64,000 bases of DNA from Paenibacillus xylanexedens (GCF_007680605.1 NZ_VEIO01000002.1:555899-619898), one strand, 5' to 3'. Shown: positions 46,896-56,611, counted from the stretch's first letter. Translations and numbers: made by a program. Notes: generated by a model from the letters alone, not told the origin.

Positions 46896-48182
46896 TTAAT
46901 TCAGTGTAATCAAAAGAATGTTGTCCAGGAAAATATCACTTAATGCTTGTTGTCCTGTTCCATTGGCCGCTGCATGATATAAACGGAATTCATCTTTCGC
47001 ATGGATGTAGAAGATTCCAGGAACATCATCTCGCAAGTGGAACGTTTCCCATTCGTCAGCAGCTATTTTGCTTACTTTTAGAGACGGATTGACCGCGTAT
47101 AGACCATTTTTGCCAGAAATGTAGACAACCTCCGGTTTATCATTCATCCATTGATTCGTAACGTACGTTACGTTGCTCAAGTTGAGATTAGACGTTTTAC
47201 TCACCTTGCTCGCAGTAACCGTTTTGGCGTACGCTTTTTGATCCGCATCAATGATTACCACCTTGTCTGTTCCAACTGCACTGACTTCTCGCACGCTTTT
47301 GGAGTGAAGTTGAAATGTTTTACCGGATGTTGTTAATGCATAAGCTTTGCCCAGAGTATAGTTATAATCCTTGTTGCTGTCCAGCTTAATACCGCTATTG
47401 TACACATATAGATTGTTGCTCCAGCCACCGGAATAAACGGCGTTTACATCAAGCTTGGCTTTTGCATTCACGGCCGTGCCTTTACCTGTGTTGTAGTTGG
47501 CCTTGTACATCACAATAGCTTTTGTAGAGTAATATTGCTCGTCAGGATTGGTGTTGACCATGAGTTGTAATTCATTTTTGGCAAAGTTCACAAAATAACG
47601 ACTCTCTACAGCACCTTGGGCCAGATTCTGTACGTTTCCGGTACCGTTTGATGCTTTGGAAGCCACCCACGTATTCCCGCCAATCAAGGTATTATAGTAC
47701 ACACGCCCTTTGGTCACGATTAGAAGTGGATAGTCCGTATTAGCGTTGTCCGCAATTTGGGTTGCAGATGATATACCTTGGTCGCCATTGGCACGATATA
47801 TGCTTCCCTTGGAGTCTATGTAGTAGATAAATCCGTTATCCGCATAATAATTGATGACATCGGAAGCGAATGTCTCTGGTGCATCACTGGAACCGTCATT
47901 TGGAACGCGAAGTAACGTTGTGGAAGTAGAGGACTGAGTGTAGTAGAGATATGATCCCGCTGCAGTCAAATCTACGCCTTCAAAATCAATTAATACTTCC
48001 GCAGGATTGCTACCATCTCCGGATACTTTGTAAAGTACGCCATCCGATTCATAATAGACGGTTGACTGGCTTAGTGAAGCTGCTTGGGCAGCGGTTCCGC
48101 CTGCTAATGTAACTGCTGTAATGAGTGTAAATAACAGCAATGTACAGAGGGTGCGTAGTACGTATGTATACCCTGTCTTCAT
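46896..48182 (-). CDS. secreted DUF5050-type beta-propeller protein
   Basis: A 428-residue protein with a signal peptide (cleavage after TAAQA, about residue 34). The mature part repeats a beta-propeller blade pattern: TVYYESDGVLYKVSGDGSNP, SYLYYTQSSTSTTLLRVPNDGSS, GFIYYIDSKGSIYRANGDQG, RVYYNTLIGGNTW..., as in DUF5050 proteins. These are probable surface-exposed propellers of unknown ligand. Its promoter lies in the 300-base gap to the right. No neighbour suggests a role. Confidence 0.75.
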   Translation of the reverse strand: MKTGYTYVLRTLCTLLLFTLITAVTLAGGTAAQAASLSQSTVYYESDGVLYKVSGDGSNPAEVLIDFEGVDLTAAGSYLYYTQSSTSTTLLRVPNDGSSDAPETFASDVINYYADNGFIYYIDSKGSIYRANGDQGISSATQIADNANTDYPLLIVTKGRVYYNTLIGGNTWVASKASNGTGNVQNLAQGAVESRYFVNFAKNELQLMVNTNPDEQYYSTKAIVMYKANYNTGKGTAVNAKAKLDVNAVYSGGWSNNLYVYNSGIKLDSNKDYNYTLGKAYALTTSGKTFQLHSKSVREVSAVGTDKVVIIDADQKAYAKTVTASKVSKTSNLNLSNVTYVTNQWMNDKPEVVYISGKNGLYAVNPSLKVSKIAADEWETFHLRDDVPGIFYIHAKDEFRLYHAAANGTGQQALSDIFLDNILLITLN

Positions 48183-48491
48183 TCTTTCTTCCTCCCCTTG
48201 GATATATATATGTGGTCAATTTCTTATGTTATATCGGTAAACTATGGAATTTATGTTAGATCTAGAATGGAGATGAGAACGGGGATAGAAGGAGAAAAAG
48301 CTAGAGAATGAAATTGAATTTCATACATAGTTCAACCTGAAATCAAATTGCGCATGATGCTGCCATTCTCATTACAAAGCATTCTCCATCTTACTTGGTC
48401 GTGATAACATTACAGCCAACCAGAGAAGAGGAGTGAGCGATCAAGCTGCGAAGAAAGGCGACTACATAATCAACGACAGGAGCTAAGTGAG
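48183..48491. promoter_or_regulatory. gap with RpiR-like operator palindrome
   Basis: ATGAAATTGAATTTCAT (48308-48324) is a perfect 8-1-8 palindrome of the TGAAAT..ATTTCA type bound by RpiR-family regulators; a partial TTCA..CTGAAATC copy is 12-20 bases downstream. It lies about 170 bases before the oxidoreductase gene. GGAGCTAAG precedes its ATG. Confidence 0.6.
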
Positions 48492-49484
48492 ATGATGAAT
48501 ATAGCAACGATTGGCACAGGTACCATTGTAGATGCCATTTTATCCGCGATCAATGAACTGGAGGATGTCAACGTAACTGCGATGTACTCCCGCAAGAGAG
48601 AGACTGCGCAAGAGCTTGCAGGTAAATATGGGATAAGTACAATCTATACCGACCTGGAATCCTTATTTTCGGATCAAAATGTAGATCTCGTTTACATTGC
48701 TTCGCCCAATAGTATGCACTACAAGCAGGCCTATCAGGCACTTCAACATGGTAAACATGTTGTATGTGAAAAACCGTTCACGTCCACGCTTCAGGAAGCA
48801 GAAACGCTGATTGCACTTGCAAAAGAAAAGAACCTGTTACTGTTTGAGGCCATCTCCAACATTCATTTGCCGAACATTAAAGTGATACAGGAGCAACTAC
48901 CGAAGCTTGGACCGATCAAACTGATTCAGTGTAACTACAGTCAATACTCGCGCAAATACAATGATCTTCTCGCGGGACAGACACCGAATGTATTTAATTC
49001 CGAGTTCTCTGGTGGAGCGCTGATGGATATCAACATTTACAATCTGCATCTGGTTATGAGTTTGTTTGGCAGTCCGAATACCGTATCGTATACAGCGAAT
49101 CAGCATGCGAACGGCATTGATACATCAGGAGTTGTGGTCCTCAAGTATCCCGAGTTCATTGCAGAATGTGTAGGTGCTAAGGATACGAATGGCATGAACT
49201 TTGTGCTCATTCAGGGAGAAAAGGGGTACCTTCAGGTTGTAGGAGGCGCGAACGGTTGCCGGGAGATTAAGATTCAGATCGGGAATGAGCCTGCTGCGGA
49301 GTATAATGCACAGAGCAAAGCCAATTGGCTGTACTATGAGTGGGAAGCGTTCAGAGACATTTATCTGGCTAAGGATTACAACCGGTGCTATGAACTGCTT
49401 CAACACAGCCGTTCCGTAATGAACGTACTGGCGGAAGCTCGCAAAAATGCGGGAATTGTTTTTGCCGCGGACGCGGATAAATGA
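48492..49484 (+). CDS. Gfo/Idh/MocA-family NAD(P)-dependent oxidoreductase
   Basis: A 330-residue protein (start 48492 or 48495). Rossmann fold at the N-terminus (IATIGTGTIVDAIL; GxGxIxxxxL variant), the family motif EKPFTSTLQEAETLIALAK (the conserved E-K-P at about residue 94), and the C-terminal alpha/beta domain (GGALMDINIYNLHLVMSLFG, with the usual D/H substrate residues). It oxidises a sugar, inositol or similar. An RpiR-type regulator lies convergent, and an RpiR-like palindrome precedes it, so it is probably substrate-induced through that regulator. Confidence 0.9.
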   Translation: MMNIATIGTGTIVDAILSAINELEDVNVTAMYSRKRETAQELAGKYGISTIYTDLESLFSDQNVDLVYIASPNSMHYKQAYQALQHGKHVVCEKPFTSTLQEAETLIALAKEKNLLLFEAISNIHLPNIKVIQEQLPKLGPIKLIQCNYSQYSRKYNDLLAGQTPNVFNSEFSGGALMDINIYNLHLVMSLFGSPNTVSYTANQHANGIDTSGVVVLKYPEFIAECVGAKDTNGMNFVLIQGEKGYLQVVGGANGCREIKIQIGNEPAAEYNAQSKANWLYYEWEAFRDIYLAKDYNRCYELLQHSRSVMNVLAEARKNAGIVFAADADK

Positions 49485-49497
49485 TGAATGATAAATC

Positions 49498-50295
49498 TCA
49501 GTAGTTGTCGCTGATGCTCGCCATATACAGCATATCAAACAGATAGAGTACCGAGATCATGGAAGACATTTTGGACAACCTCAATTGTTCGTTATAACCA
49601 TAGGTTAGCAGTGTTTCATCACAATGTCTGGACAGCGTTGAGAGATTGTTTCCGGTCACCGCGATGACGTTCCGTTGCTTATGGTTCAATACTTTGGCGA
49701 CTTCAATCATGGATGAGTTTTCTCCCGTATGGGAAATGACAAAAGACAGGATGAATTGGCTGGAATTCATCGTGTTCAAATAATGCATGTTGGGACCATT
49801 GTGCGCAACCGCCCCAATGCCAAGCTCGTTCCATTTGGCGCAAGCCTGCTGTGCCAAATAATAATTCATGTCACTACCGTAGATATCGATACGTGCGGAT
49901 TCTTTGACCCAATTCGCGATTCGTACTAAAACAGGAGCGTTTAACATACGGCGTGTCTCATCCAGCGCCTGGTGATATAGGTAGGGAACCGAGTCGATCG
50001 CAGCCAGTACATTGCCTTGTTCTGTGATTTTATGATCCGGCGTCCGTAATGGGGAAGAAGGTTGTTGCTGATATTCTAGCGCAAGCTTCAACTGAAAGTC
50101 TGGGTACCCTTTGGTACCCAGCTTTTTGCATAGGCGAACAATGGTGGACGCGCTTGTATAAGTCTGCTGAGCCAGTTCATGGGCTGTAGAATGGAATACA
50201 ACTTCGGGGTCGTTCAGGATATAGTCCACAATATGCTTCTCCTGTGCTGTTAATGGTGAAGCATATTTTAATTTCTGGAGTAGGTTGTATTCCAT
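49498..50295 (-). CDS. RpiR/MurR-family transcription regulator
   Basis: About 265 residues (start ATG 50295 preferred; GAGAGGACTGG upstream; an ATG at 50343 also fits). HTH domain: PLTAQEKHIVDYILNDPEVVFHSTAHELAQQTYTSASTIVRLCKKLGTKGYPDFQLKL, typical of HTH_6. The C-terminal SIS domain (RIDIYGSDMNYYLAQQACAKWNELG, SFVISHTGENSSMIEVAKVLNHKQRNVIAVTG) binds phosphosugars. It is convergent with the oxidoreductase; likely controls it through the palindrome at 48308. Confidence 0.88.
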   Translation of the reverse strand: MEYNLLQKLKYASPLTAQEKHIVDYILNDPEVVFHSTAHELAQQTYTSASTIVRLCKKLGTKGYPDFQLKLALEYQQQPSSPLRTPDHKITEQGNVLAAIDSVPYLYHQALDETRRMLNAPVLVRIANWVKESARIDIYGSDMNYYLAQQACAKWNELGIGAVAHNGPNMHYLNTMNSSQFILSFVISHTGENSSMIEVAKVLNHKQRNVIAVTGNNLSTLSRHCDETLLTYGYNEQLRLSKMSSMISVLYLFDMLYMASISDNY

Positions 50296-50372
50296 GCTGT
50301 TGTTCCAGTCCTCTCTATAATCATCCCGAGTACATGTCTCCACATCATAACTCGCGTCTGTTTATTTCTCAA

Positions 50373-51212
50373 TCAGATCTGACTCTCCGCAAGTTGCTGA
50401 CGGCGGTTCCACATGGTTACGAGACGGAGTAAAATAAAACTCGTGAGCAGCATCACTGCACCGGTGCCCAGCAACATCCATGGTCCAATCATTAACATAC
50501 CGGTGGCCTGACCAGCGATCAGGGCAATCAGGGGCAAGACAACAAGTCCGCCAAGCTGGTAGGCTTCCTGGAATCCCCGTACTTTAGCCGAGATCAGCAC
50601 ATTGAGGAGAATAACGGCTAAACTGCACGTAGGGACCACCCAAAGGATCAGAATGATCCAGTTCCAGTTCGGAAACATCAGTGTGCCGAAGATCGGGTAC
50701 ATCAGGATGTTGGCAATGACCCCATAGATGATGAAGGTCACCCAGGACAACAACACTGACGGAATGAAAGCAGCCAGAACTTTACCTCTAAACAGCGTAC
50801 TCATGCTCATTGGTGTAAATAGCAAACCTTCCAGTGTCTTGCGTTCCTTCTCGCCGGCGAAACTGTTGGCAGTCAGGATGCTGGAAGCCATCACTGGAAT
50901 AATGAGAAACAAGGGGGCGAACATATACAAGCCAAGAAAATAAACAATGCGTTGATTGTCTGTGGTCATGGCAGCAAGGGAGGGCAACTGTCCACTCTGA
51001 ATGAGCTTGTCTAATGTGTCCAACACAACATTTAGGTTACTTATCGAATGTAGATCCACCCGGGATGCAACCCACAACATAGCAGAGGGAACAATGATTC
51101 CGATAATTAGCGGTACAATCAGCATGGGCAGCCATAGCTGCACGCTGGATGTGACAGAACGAATATCTTTACGAATGAGTGCACGTATCGCTTGACGATT
51201 ATTCATGTGCAT
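50373..51212 (-). CDS. ABC-2 type permease
   Basis: A 279-residue membrane protein with about six spans (residues 25-47, 97-120, 147-170, 175-197, 205-225, 240-262; LPSVLLSWVTFIIYGVIANILMYP). The conserved SFAGEKERKTLEGLLFTPMSMSTLFRGKVLAAF is the ABC-2/DrrB-NatB cytoplasmic signature. Starts at ATG 51212 or 51206 and overlaps the ATPase stop. Exports a drug, ion or lipid, unknown. Together with the ATPase it forms a simple exporter like NatAB. Confidence 0.87.
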   Translation of the reverse strand: MHMNNRQAIRALIRKDIRSVTSSVQLWLPMLIVPLIIGIIVPSAMLWVASRVDLHSISNLNVVLDTLDKLIQSGQLPSLAAMTTDNQRIVYFLGLYMFAPLFLIIPVMASSILTANSFAGEKERKTLEGLLFTPMSMSTLFRGKVLAAFIPSVLLSWVTFIIYGVIANILMYPIFGTLMFPNWNWIILILWVVPTCSLAVILLNVLISAKVRGFQEAYQLGGLVVLPLIALIAGQATGMLMIGPWMLLGTGAVMLLTSFILLRLVTMWNRRQQLAESQI

Positions 51213-52101
51213 TCGCCTCCCTTATCGCAAAATAGATGCTTTCCAGATCATTGCCTTCCATACGTGCCTGATAAACCTGACCATGCTCGGTCAGCTCCCG
51301 AAGCAACAACGGAATATGCTCACGAGATGATAATTGAAACGTTGCTGTATGCGCTGTAACCGTCTCGGGCGAATACGTTCCTATCTTCCAACCGTTTGGC
51401 ATTTCCGCTTCGACCTCTAGCCGCGGTGCGGATGGATAACGCTGAATGATCTCCTGTTCAGTCCCTTTCTCAACAACACGACCTTTTTCCATAAAAATAT
51501 AATGATCACACACCGCGGAAAGCTGGGTAAGCACGTGTGAGGAGATGAGAATCGTCAGGTTCAGCTCCGTATTTAACTGACGAATGATGCGAAGCACCAT
51601 CTGGATTCCGTCAGGATCGAGACCGTTCGTTGGCTCATCGAGAAACAGAATGGAAGGACGGTGCAACAACACCCGTGCCAGACCCAAACGTTTTTTCATA
51701 CCCGTGCTGTAGGTACCGACTTTACGATGCTGGTAATCCTGAATCTCAAGGAGATGCACCAACTCGTCAATGCGTTCAGTCGCACCATTTAGCCCGAACG
51801 CATCCGCAAAAAATAGCAGATTATCCCGCCCGCTCATATTTTCATACAAACCGCTTTGTTCGGTGAGTGTGCCGCACATCGCCAGCACCTTTTCCGTCTC
51901 GCGCGAAGTATCTATGCCTTGAATGGTCACCTGGCCACTGTTTGCGCCCAGAACCCCGTTCATAATTCGAATGAGGGTTGTTTTACCCGAGCCGTTTGGG
52001 CCAATAAGCCCGGTTATACTGCCCTGTTGAATCGTGAAGCTGACATCTTGGAGCGCTTGATGCTCCCCGAAATATTTGTTTATATTGAGAACCTCAATCA
52101 T
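51199..52101 (-). CDS. ABC exporter ATPase (NatA/CcmA-like)
   Basis: A 300-residue ATPase. Walker A (GPNGSGKTT), Q-loop, signature (YSTGMKKRLGLARVL), Walker B (ILFLDEPTNGLDPDG) and H-loop (SSHVL) are clear. A C-terminal tail (YQARMEGNDLESIYFAIREANAHE) is typical of ABC-2 exporters. It is the first gene of the pair with the permease (14-base overlap). Substrate unknown. Confidence 0.92.
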   Translation of the reverse strand: MIEVLNINKYFGEHQALQDVSFTIQQGSITGLIGPNGSGKTTLIRIMNGVLGANSGQVTIQGIDTSRETEKVLAMCGTLTEQSGLYENMSGRDNLLFFADAFGLNGATERIDELVHLLEIQDYQHRKVGTYSTGMKKRLGLARVLLHRPSILFLDEPTNGLDPDGIQMVLRIIRQLNTELNLTILISSHVLTQLSAVCDHYIFMEKGRVVEKGTEQEIIQRYPSAPRLEVEAEMPNGWKIGTYSPETVTAHTATFQLSSREHIPLLLRELTEHGQVYQARMEGNDLESIYFAIREANAHE

Positions 52102-52462
52102 GTATAATCACCGTCCGTTTTCCAAATTTGATGATTATACGTCCAGCGGTGTCAGATCGTTCAACTAAGACTAAAGAAATATATTATTGCTTCAATAGTC
52201 CTGAAATCCTAGTGCATAATTCCCCGGGAAATTTCACCAAATCGGGTCTAAGGTTTGTTTTTTTGGCAGGCTGTACAATGTATCCTTGAAAAGAAGGTAT
52301 GAAGGCCGTTTGTTTGCTGTTTCATTGCTATAGATAATGGAGTAATAGAGTATAGGCCGATATATACATAATGAGTTCGTCTAACACATCCATTTATTCA
52401 GTGTGGAGATGTTAAAGCCGGCTAAGTGCTGTGTTAGACCCAAAGGAAAGGTGAAGTGGTTC
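52102..52462. other. gap before the Hsp90-like gene
   Basis: About 360 bases, no gene. I looked for a CIRCE element (HrcA site), expected before heat-shock genes, and see none. TACAAT at 52276 with an upstream T-rich stretch may be a promoter. The ribosome site for 52463 is GGAAAGGTGAAG. Confidence 0.4.
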
Positions 52463-54298
52463 ATGAGTACACCCAATGAATATCGCTTTCAGGTGAACCT
52501 GAGCGGAATGATCCAAATTTTATCGAATCATTTATACAGCAGTCCAAAAGTTTTTCTGCGTGAGCTTATGCAGAATGCAACAGATGCAATTACGGCACGC
52601 AAGGAAGTGGAACCGGGATATCAGGGAGAAGCCCGTATTGAGCTAACAGGAACCGGAGATCAATTGACGATGATGGTGGAGGACAACGGAGTTGGTTTGA
52701 CCGAGGCGGACATCCATGAGTTTCTAGCGATGATTGGACAATCCTCGAAGCGGGGACAACAGGCATTGCTGGATGGCGAGACATCGTTTATCGGGCGTTT
52801 CGGTATTGGTCTGCTGAGCTGTTTCATGGTCAGTCATGAGATCGTCATGCTGACTCAATCGGTGAAGGGCGGCCCTTCCATGGAGTGGCGAGGCAAGCCG
52901 GATGGTACATATACGATCAGGCAGCTGGACACGCAATTGTCTCCCGGAACGAGAGTATATCTGCGTTGTACGCCGGAAGCGGCACACTACTTTGAAGCGG
53001 AGTATGTGAAAGAAGCTTTATTTTATTATGGCGCGCTCCTGCCTTATCCGGTCACGTTGATTCATGACGGGAAGCAGACTGTTGTTAATCAGGATTCTCC
53101 AATCTGGCTAACACGTCCAGAGCTTGCTCGTTCCTGCCGCGCGGAAGTACTTGCTTTTGGAGAACGTCTGCTGGGGGAGAAGTTCCAGGATTTCATCCCG
53201 CTGACAACGGCTTCGGGGCGCACGGGAGGCATTGCCTATGTGTTGCCGCACGCCGTGAATCTGAATGCCAAGCGTTCCCACCGGGTTTATCTGAAGCGTA
53301 TGCTGATTTCGGAGAAAGCCGAGAACATTTTGCCGGAGTGGGCGTTCTTTGTAAAATGCCTGATTTGGACCGACGAACTACAGCCGACCGCTTCAAGGGA
53401 GCATTTTTATGAAAATGAAAAGCTGGAAGAAGTGCGCTCCGAGCTCGGAGACGCGCTGCGGTTGGGACTGACCGAGATGGCTGAACAGCAGACTGAACGC
53501 CTGCAGAAGCTGATTCGTCTGCATGCTCTCTCGATGAAGGCGCTGGCTGTTCAGGATCAGCAATTTTACGCGATGATTCATCGCTGGTTGCCTTTCGAAA
53601 CAACGCGTGGACACCGGGAACTGGGTGAACTGATTGATGAAGGAGAGACACTGTACTATACCAGCACCATTGATGAATACCGCCAGATTCACCATGTGGC
53701 TTCCGCACAGTCCATGCTGGTCGTTAACGCAGGTTACATCTACGACAAAGAACTGATGGGGATGCTGCCTGTCATACTGAATAATGTACGGACCGAGCGA
53801 ATTGAGCCGGATGAAGTATCGATGACTTTCACGGATGTCGCACCTGCTGAGCGTAACCAGTACTATGATGCGCTACGTCTGGCAGATTCAGCGTTACAAC
53901 GTTTCCGTTGCCGGGCAGAGGTGAAGGGCTTCAAGCCAGCTGACTTGCCGGTTCTGTTTACCCTTTCGCAGGAGTCATCCACGCTACGTGCGCTTGAAAA
54001 AGCCAGCGAAGAGAGTACAGACTTATTCTCGTCTGTTCTTGGTTCGTTGTCAGCAGGCATTAATTCGGCAGGATACTCGACGTTGTATCTGAATGTGAAC
54101 AATCCGATCATTAAACGGGTGTTGACTTCGCCAGATAATCAGATGACACCGATTGCCATAGAAATGTTGTATGTTAACGCACTGATGATGGGGCATTATG
54201 CCATGAACAAACAGGAGCTTGAAGTGTTGAACCAGGGAATTGTTCGGTTTATTGATTGGGGTTTACGCGCAAATAATAATCATGAGGGAGATGCCTGA
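52463..54298 (+). CDS. Hsp90-family chaperone
   Basis: A 611-residue protein, start ATG 52463 after AAAGGTGAAG (upstream ATG 52403 has none). GHKL ATP-binding motifs in order: LRELMQNATDAITARK, VEDNGVGLTEADI and GRFGIGLLSCFMVS (residues about 30-130). The middle and C-terminal domains are shorter and quite diverged from E. coli HtpG. It overlaps the next gene, a helical-repeat protein, by a TGATG. The two form a pair seen in several bacteria, so it is probably a specialised Hsp90 rather than the main heat-shock one. Confidence 0.88.
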   Translation: MSTPNEYRFQVNLSGMIQILSNHLYSSPKVFLRELMQNATDAITARKEVEPGYQGEARIELTGTGDQLTMMVEDNGVGLTEADIHEFLAMIGQSSKRGQQALLDGETSFIGRFGIGLLSCFMVSHEIVMLTQSVKGGPSMEWRGKPDGTYTIRQLDTQLSPGTRVYLRCTPEAAHYFEAEYVKEALFYYGALLPYPVTLIHDGKQTVVNQDSPIWLTRPELARSCRAEVLAFGERLLGEKFQDFIPLTTASGRTGGIAYVLPHAVNLNAKRSHRVYLKRMLISEKAENILPEWAFFVKCLIWTDELQPTASREHFYENEKLEEVRSELGDALRLGLTEMAEQQTERLQKLIRLHALSMKALAVQDQQFYAMIHRWLPFETTRGHRELGELIDEGETLYYTSTIDEYRQIHHVASAQSMLVVNAGYIYDKELMGMLPVILNNVRTERIEPDEVSMTFTDVAPAERNQYYDALRLADSALQRFRCRAEVKGFKPADLPVLFTLSQESSTLRALEKASEESTDLFSSVLGSLSAGINSAGYSTLYLNVNNPIIKRVLTSPDNQMTPIAIEMLYVNALMMGHYAMNKQELEVLNQGIVRFIDWGLRANNNHEGDA

Positions 54299-55353
54299 TG
54301 AAGACAGAGATGGATTTCGAAGATTTGATGGAAGAGGCCTATCAGCTACCTAATGGTGCGGCGAAGCTTGGTCTATTAGAGGAAGCAGCGAGAGTAGCCG
54401 ATGTCAATGGCATGGTTGAAGAAGCATATGAAGCACGCTCAGAGATTGTGGATGTAGCTACCTTCTGTGGGTATCCGATGAAAGCTTTGATCGCTTTCTC
54501 TTGGCAGCTGGGCAAGTTCGATCAGCAGCCAGAGCTGTATGATGAAGAAACGTTATTGTGGTCTTATAAATGGATTCTCGGCAAAATGCCCGATTTCCCT
54601 GAAATTTCACGCGAGAAGATTATGGAGCTGTTAGAAGACTTCGGGGCACGGTTCAAGTCTTATGGGTACAGCGAGCGTTCTTATTGGTATTACCGCTTCC
54701 GCATCTTTATGGATTTCGGAGAGCTGGAGGAAGCAGGGCGCAGTTACGACAAGTTCAGAGCCTTAGACCGCGACTTCATGAGTGACTGCGAGGCCTGTGA
54801 GCAGGATGAGATTCTGCGTTATTTTATGTTAAAAGGAGACGACGAGAAGGTGCTGGAAGTGGCCAAGCCCATTCTCAAAGGACGTATGAGCTGTGCGGAG
54901 ATCCCACATCTGACCTTGTCCGAAGTTCTGATGCCGCTGTATCGTCTTGGACGGAAGGATGAGGCAGATAAACATCAGGTTAAAGGATATCGTTTAATCA
55001 AAGGTGAAAATGATTTCGTGCAGAGTTTTTCCGAGCAGATGGAGTATCTTACACTTACGAATCCTGCCAAAGGGATCGATATCCTTGAAGAAACACTGGT
55101 GCTCGCAGCCGATCATGAAGATGTGTATGCCAAAATGATGTATTATGCCAAGGCCGCTACGTTATTGCGGCGCTGGACTGAAGAAAAAGACTCGGAAGGG
55201 TATCGTCTGCGTCTGCCGGCTTCCTTCCCGTATGAGGGAGACCCGGGAGATCTACTCAAACTTGCAGATTATTTTGAGGAGTATGCCAAGGCTACCGCAG
55301 TCAAGTTTGATCAGCGTAACGGAAACACACATGTATCCTCGTTAATTGCATAA
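54298..55353 (+). CDS. helical-repeat protein paired with the Hsp90-like chaperone
   Basis: A 351-residue all-helical protein starting in the previous stop (tgATGaag). It has TPR-like helix pairs (GAAKLGLLEEAARVADVNGMVEEAYEARSEIVDVATF; YWYYRFRIFMDFGELEEAGRSYDKF; HLTLSEVLMPLYRLGRKDEADKHQVKGYRLIKG). TPR proteins commonly serve as Hsp90 co-chaperones, so it may bind the product of the preceding gene. No other motif. Strong terminator downstream. Confidence 0.75.
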   Translation: MKTEMDFEDLMEEAYQLPNGAAKLGLLEEAARVADVNGMVEEAYEARSEIVDVATFCGYPMKALIAFSWQLGKFDQQPELYDEETLLWSYKWILGKMPDFPEISREKIMELLEDFGARFKSYGYSERSYWYYRFRIFMDFGELEEAGRSYDKFRALDRDFMSDCEACEQDEILRYFMLKGDDEKVLEVAKPILKGRMSCAEIPHLTLSEVLMPLYRLGRKDEADKHQVKGYRLIKGENDFVQSFSEQMEYLTLTNPAKGIDILEETLVLAADHEDVYAKMMYYAKAATLLRRWTEEKDSEGYRLRLPASFPYEGDPGDLLKLADYFEEYAKATAVKFDQRNGNTHVSSLIA

Positions 55354-55356
55354 CTT

Positions 55357-55406
55357 AAAAGGCTTGTTCGTGAGGGAGAGATCCTTTCCGAACAAGCCTT
55401 TTTGTT
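55357..55406. terminator. terminator after the Hsp90 pair
   Basis: AAAAGGCTTGTTCG (55357-55370) and CGAACAAGCCTTTT (55389-55402): 14 perfect pairs, loop of 18, T-run. Confidence 0.88.
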
Positions 55407-55425
55407 GTTTGCTTTTATAGCATAA

Positions 55426-55800
55426 TTATTGAACGGATGTTGCTGGAGGAGCGCTTTCTGTCGCTTGATTAGGTGCAATCTCAGCTTTGCTTTCTGGCTT
55501 CGCGTCTTCTTTAGTAATTTCCTCAGATCCTGCCTGCTCTGGTTGCTGTGTAGCTATCAATTCAGCGACGATGCGATCGGTAGGCTGTGTGATTAACGCA
55601 TACATGATCGCAGCGTGTTCCTGACGAATGAGAGGTTTGCGTGAGAGGTAATCTGCAGCAGTGTCCTCGAGCATTTTGACCTCAGGGCCGTAGATACCCA
55701 GCTTCACCATCATTTGCATCTGTCTGTGTGCCTGTACTTGGGAGCCCAGAGGCTGAGAGAAAGAACAAGTGCCATACATGCGTTGGTCACCGTGGTCCAT
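55426..55800 (-). CDS. hypothetical Paenibacillus-type protein
   Basis: A 124-residue protein. The first 80 residues are helical (YGTCSFSQPLGSQVQAHRQMQMMVKLGIYGPEVKMLEDTAADYLSRKPLIRQEHAAIMYALI). The last 40 residues are a disordered Glu/Ala/Pro-rich tail. Starts: ATG 55800 or ATG 55779 (GGTGACC upstream). No family recognised. It sits alone between the Hsp90 pair and the DUF3169 gene. Confidence 0.5.
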   Translation of the reverse strand: MDHGDQRMYGTCSFSQPLGSQVQAHRQMQMMVKLGIYGPEVKMLEDTAADYLSRKPLIRQEHAAIMYALITQPTDRIVAELIATQQPEQAGSEEITKEDAKPESKAEIAPNQATESAPPATSVQ

Positions 55801-55831
55801 TGGACCGGGTATTACGATTGATTAAATGTAC

Positions 55832-56611
55832 TTACTGTTTTTGCGAACGATAAGTTTCACGAAAATAAACGCCGAGGTTGATCATCCAGATGACAGACAG
55901 CAGTATGATCGGGAAAGCGGCAAAGGTAAACAAGACCGAATATATGACCAAAGCGGCCATGCCGACGCCAAGCAGGAGGTTCATCATCTGAAACGAACGG
56001 TAGGCTGCGCGATACACGATCCATTTCTCGCCTTCATCCAGCTTTTCGAAGTGATTTTTCTGCGTGTTGCGGGAGTTCAAGTCCAGGGCGCGATCAGGGA
56101 AGTAGTGGTTGTAACGTTTGATCGTCACGCTCTGTAGCACAACGACGATGATTACAGCGATGCAGGCGGCAACCAAATTCCCAAGGGTAAACAGATTTGT
56201 AGACTTGGGCAAGTCTCTGCTCGATGCATATAACGACAAGGCAAGGGCAACCCATGCAAATGAAGTAATCACACCGAACGTACTGAGCATCATGGCACTT
56301 CCCAGCGAACGTTCAGCCGGAGACATCAGGGAGGGATGGTCACTTATATCATCCGCTTCATCTTCTTCGGGACGGGCAGAGGGGGTACGGGCCAAGCTAA
56401 TGGTGTTCCCAATCGTCATAACAATCACCACCAGAGCGATAAGAGCAAACAGCAGGTCGTAATCGTAATAAACGGATAGGGTCCAGTTCAGGTCAGAGGG
56501 AAGCTTGGTGAACCCGTAAGAGGAAATAAATCCGACAATAGCACCGCCAGCCGCATAGAGCGGAAGGCGCATTCGTCTTTTTTTGGATGAGGTATTAGCG
56601 GTTTGATTCAT
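55832..56611 (-). CDS. DUF3169 membrane protein
   Basis: About 259 residues with six membrane spans (LPLYAAGGAIVGFISSYGF; LLFALIALVVIVMTIGN; AMMLSTFGVITSFAWVALALSLY; LGNLVAACIAVIIVVVLQ; MNLLLGVGMAALVIYSVLF; FPIILLSVIWMINLGVYF). Together with a small XRE regulator this is the standard DUF3169/YozG arrangement. The ATG at 56611 overlaps the regulator (GGTGGAG ribosome site). Function unknown. Confidence 0.78.
   Translation of the reverse strand: MNQTANTSSKKRRMRLPLYAAGGAIVGFISSYGFTKLPSDLNWTLSVYYDYDLLFALIALVVIVMTIGNTISLARTPSARPEEDEADDISDHPSLMSPAERSLGSAMMLSTFGVITSFAWVALALSLYASSRDLPKSTNLFTLGNLVAACIAVIIVVVLQSVTIKRYNHYFPDRALDLNSRNTQKNHFEKLDEGEKWIVYRAAYRSFQMMNLLLGVGMAALVIYSVLFTFAAFPIILLSVIWMINLGVYFRETYRSQKQ

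Noticed and set aside
52102..52462. CIRCE heat-shock operator before the Hsp90-like gene
   Set aside because: No TTAGCACTC-N9-GAGTGCTAA inverted repeat is present.
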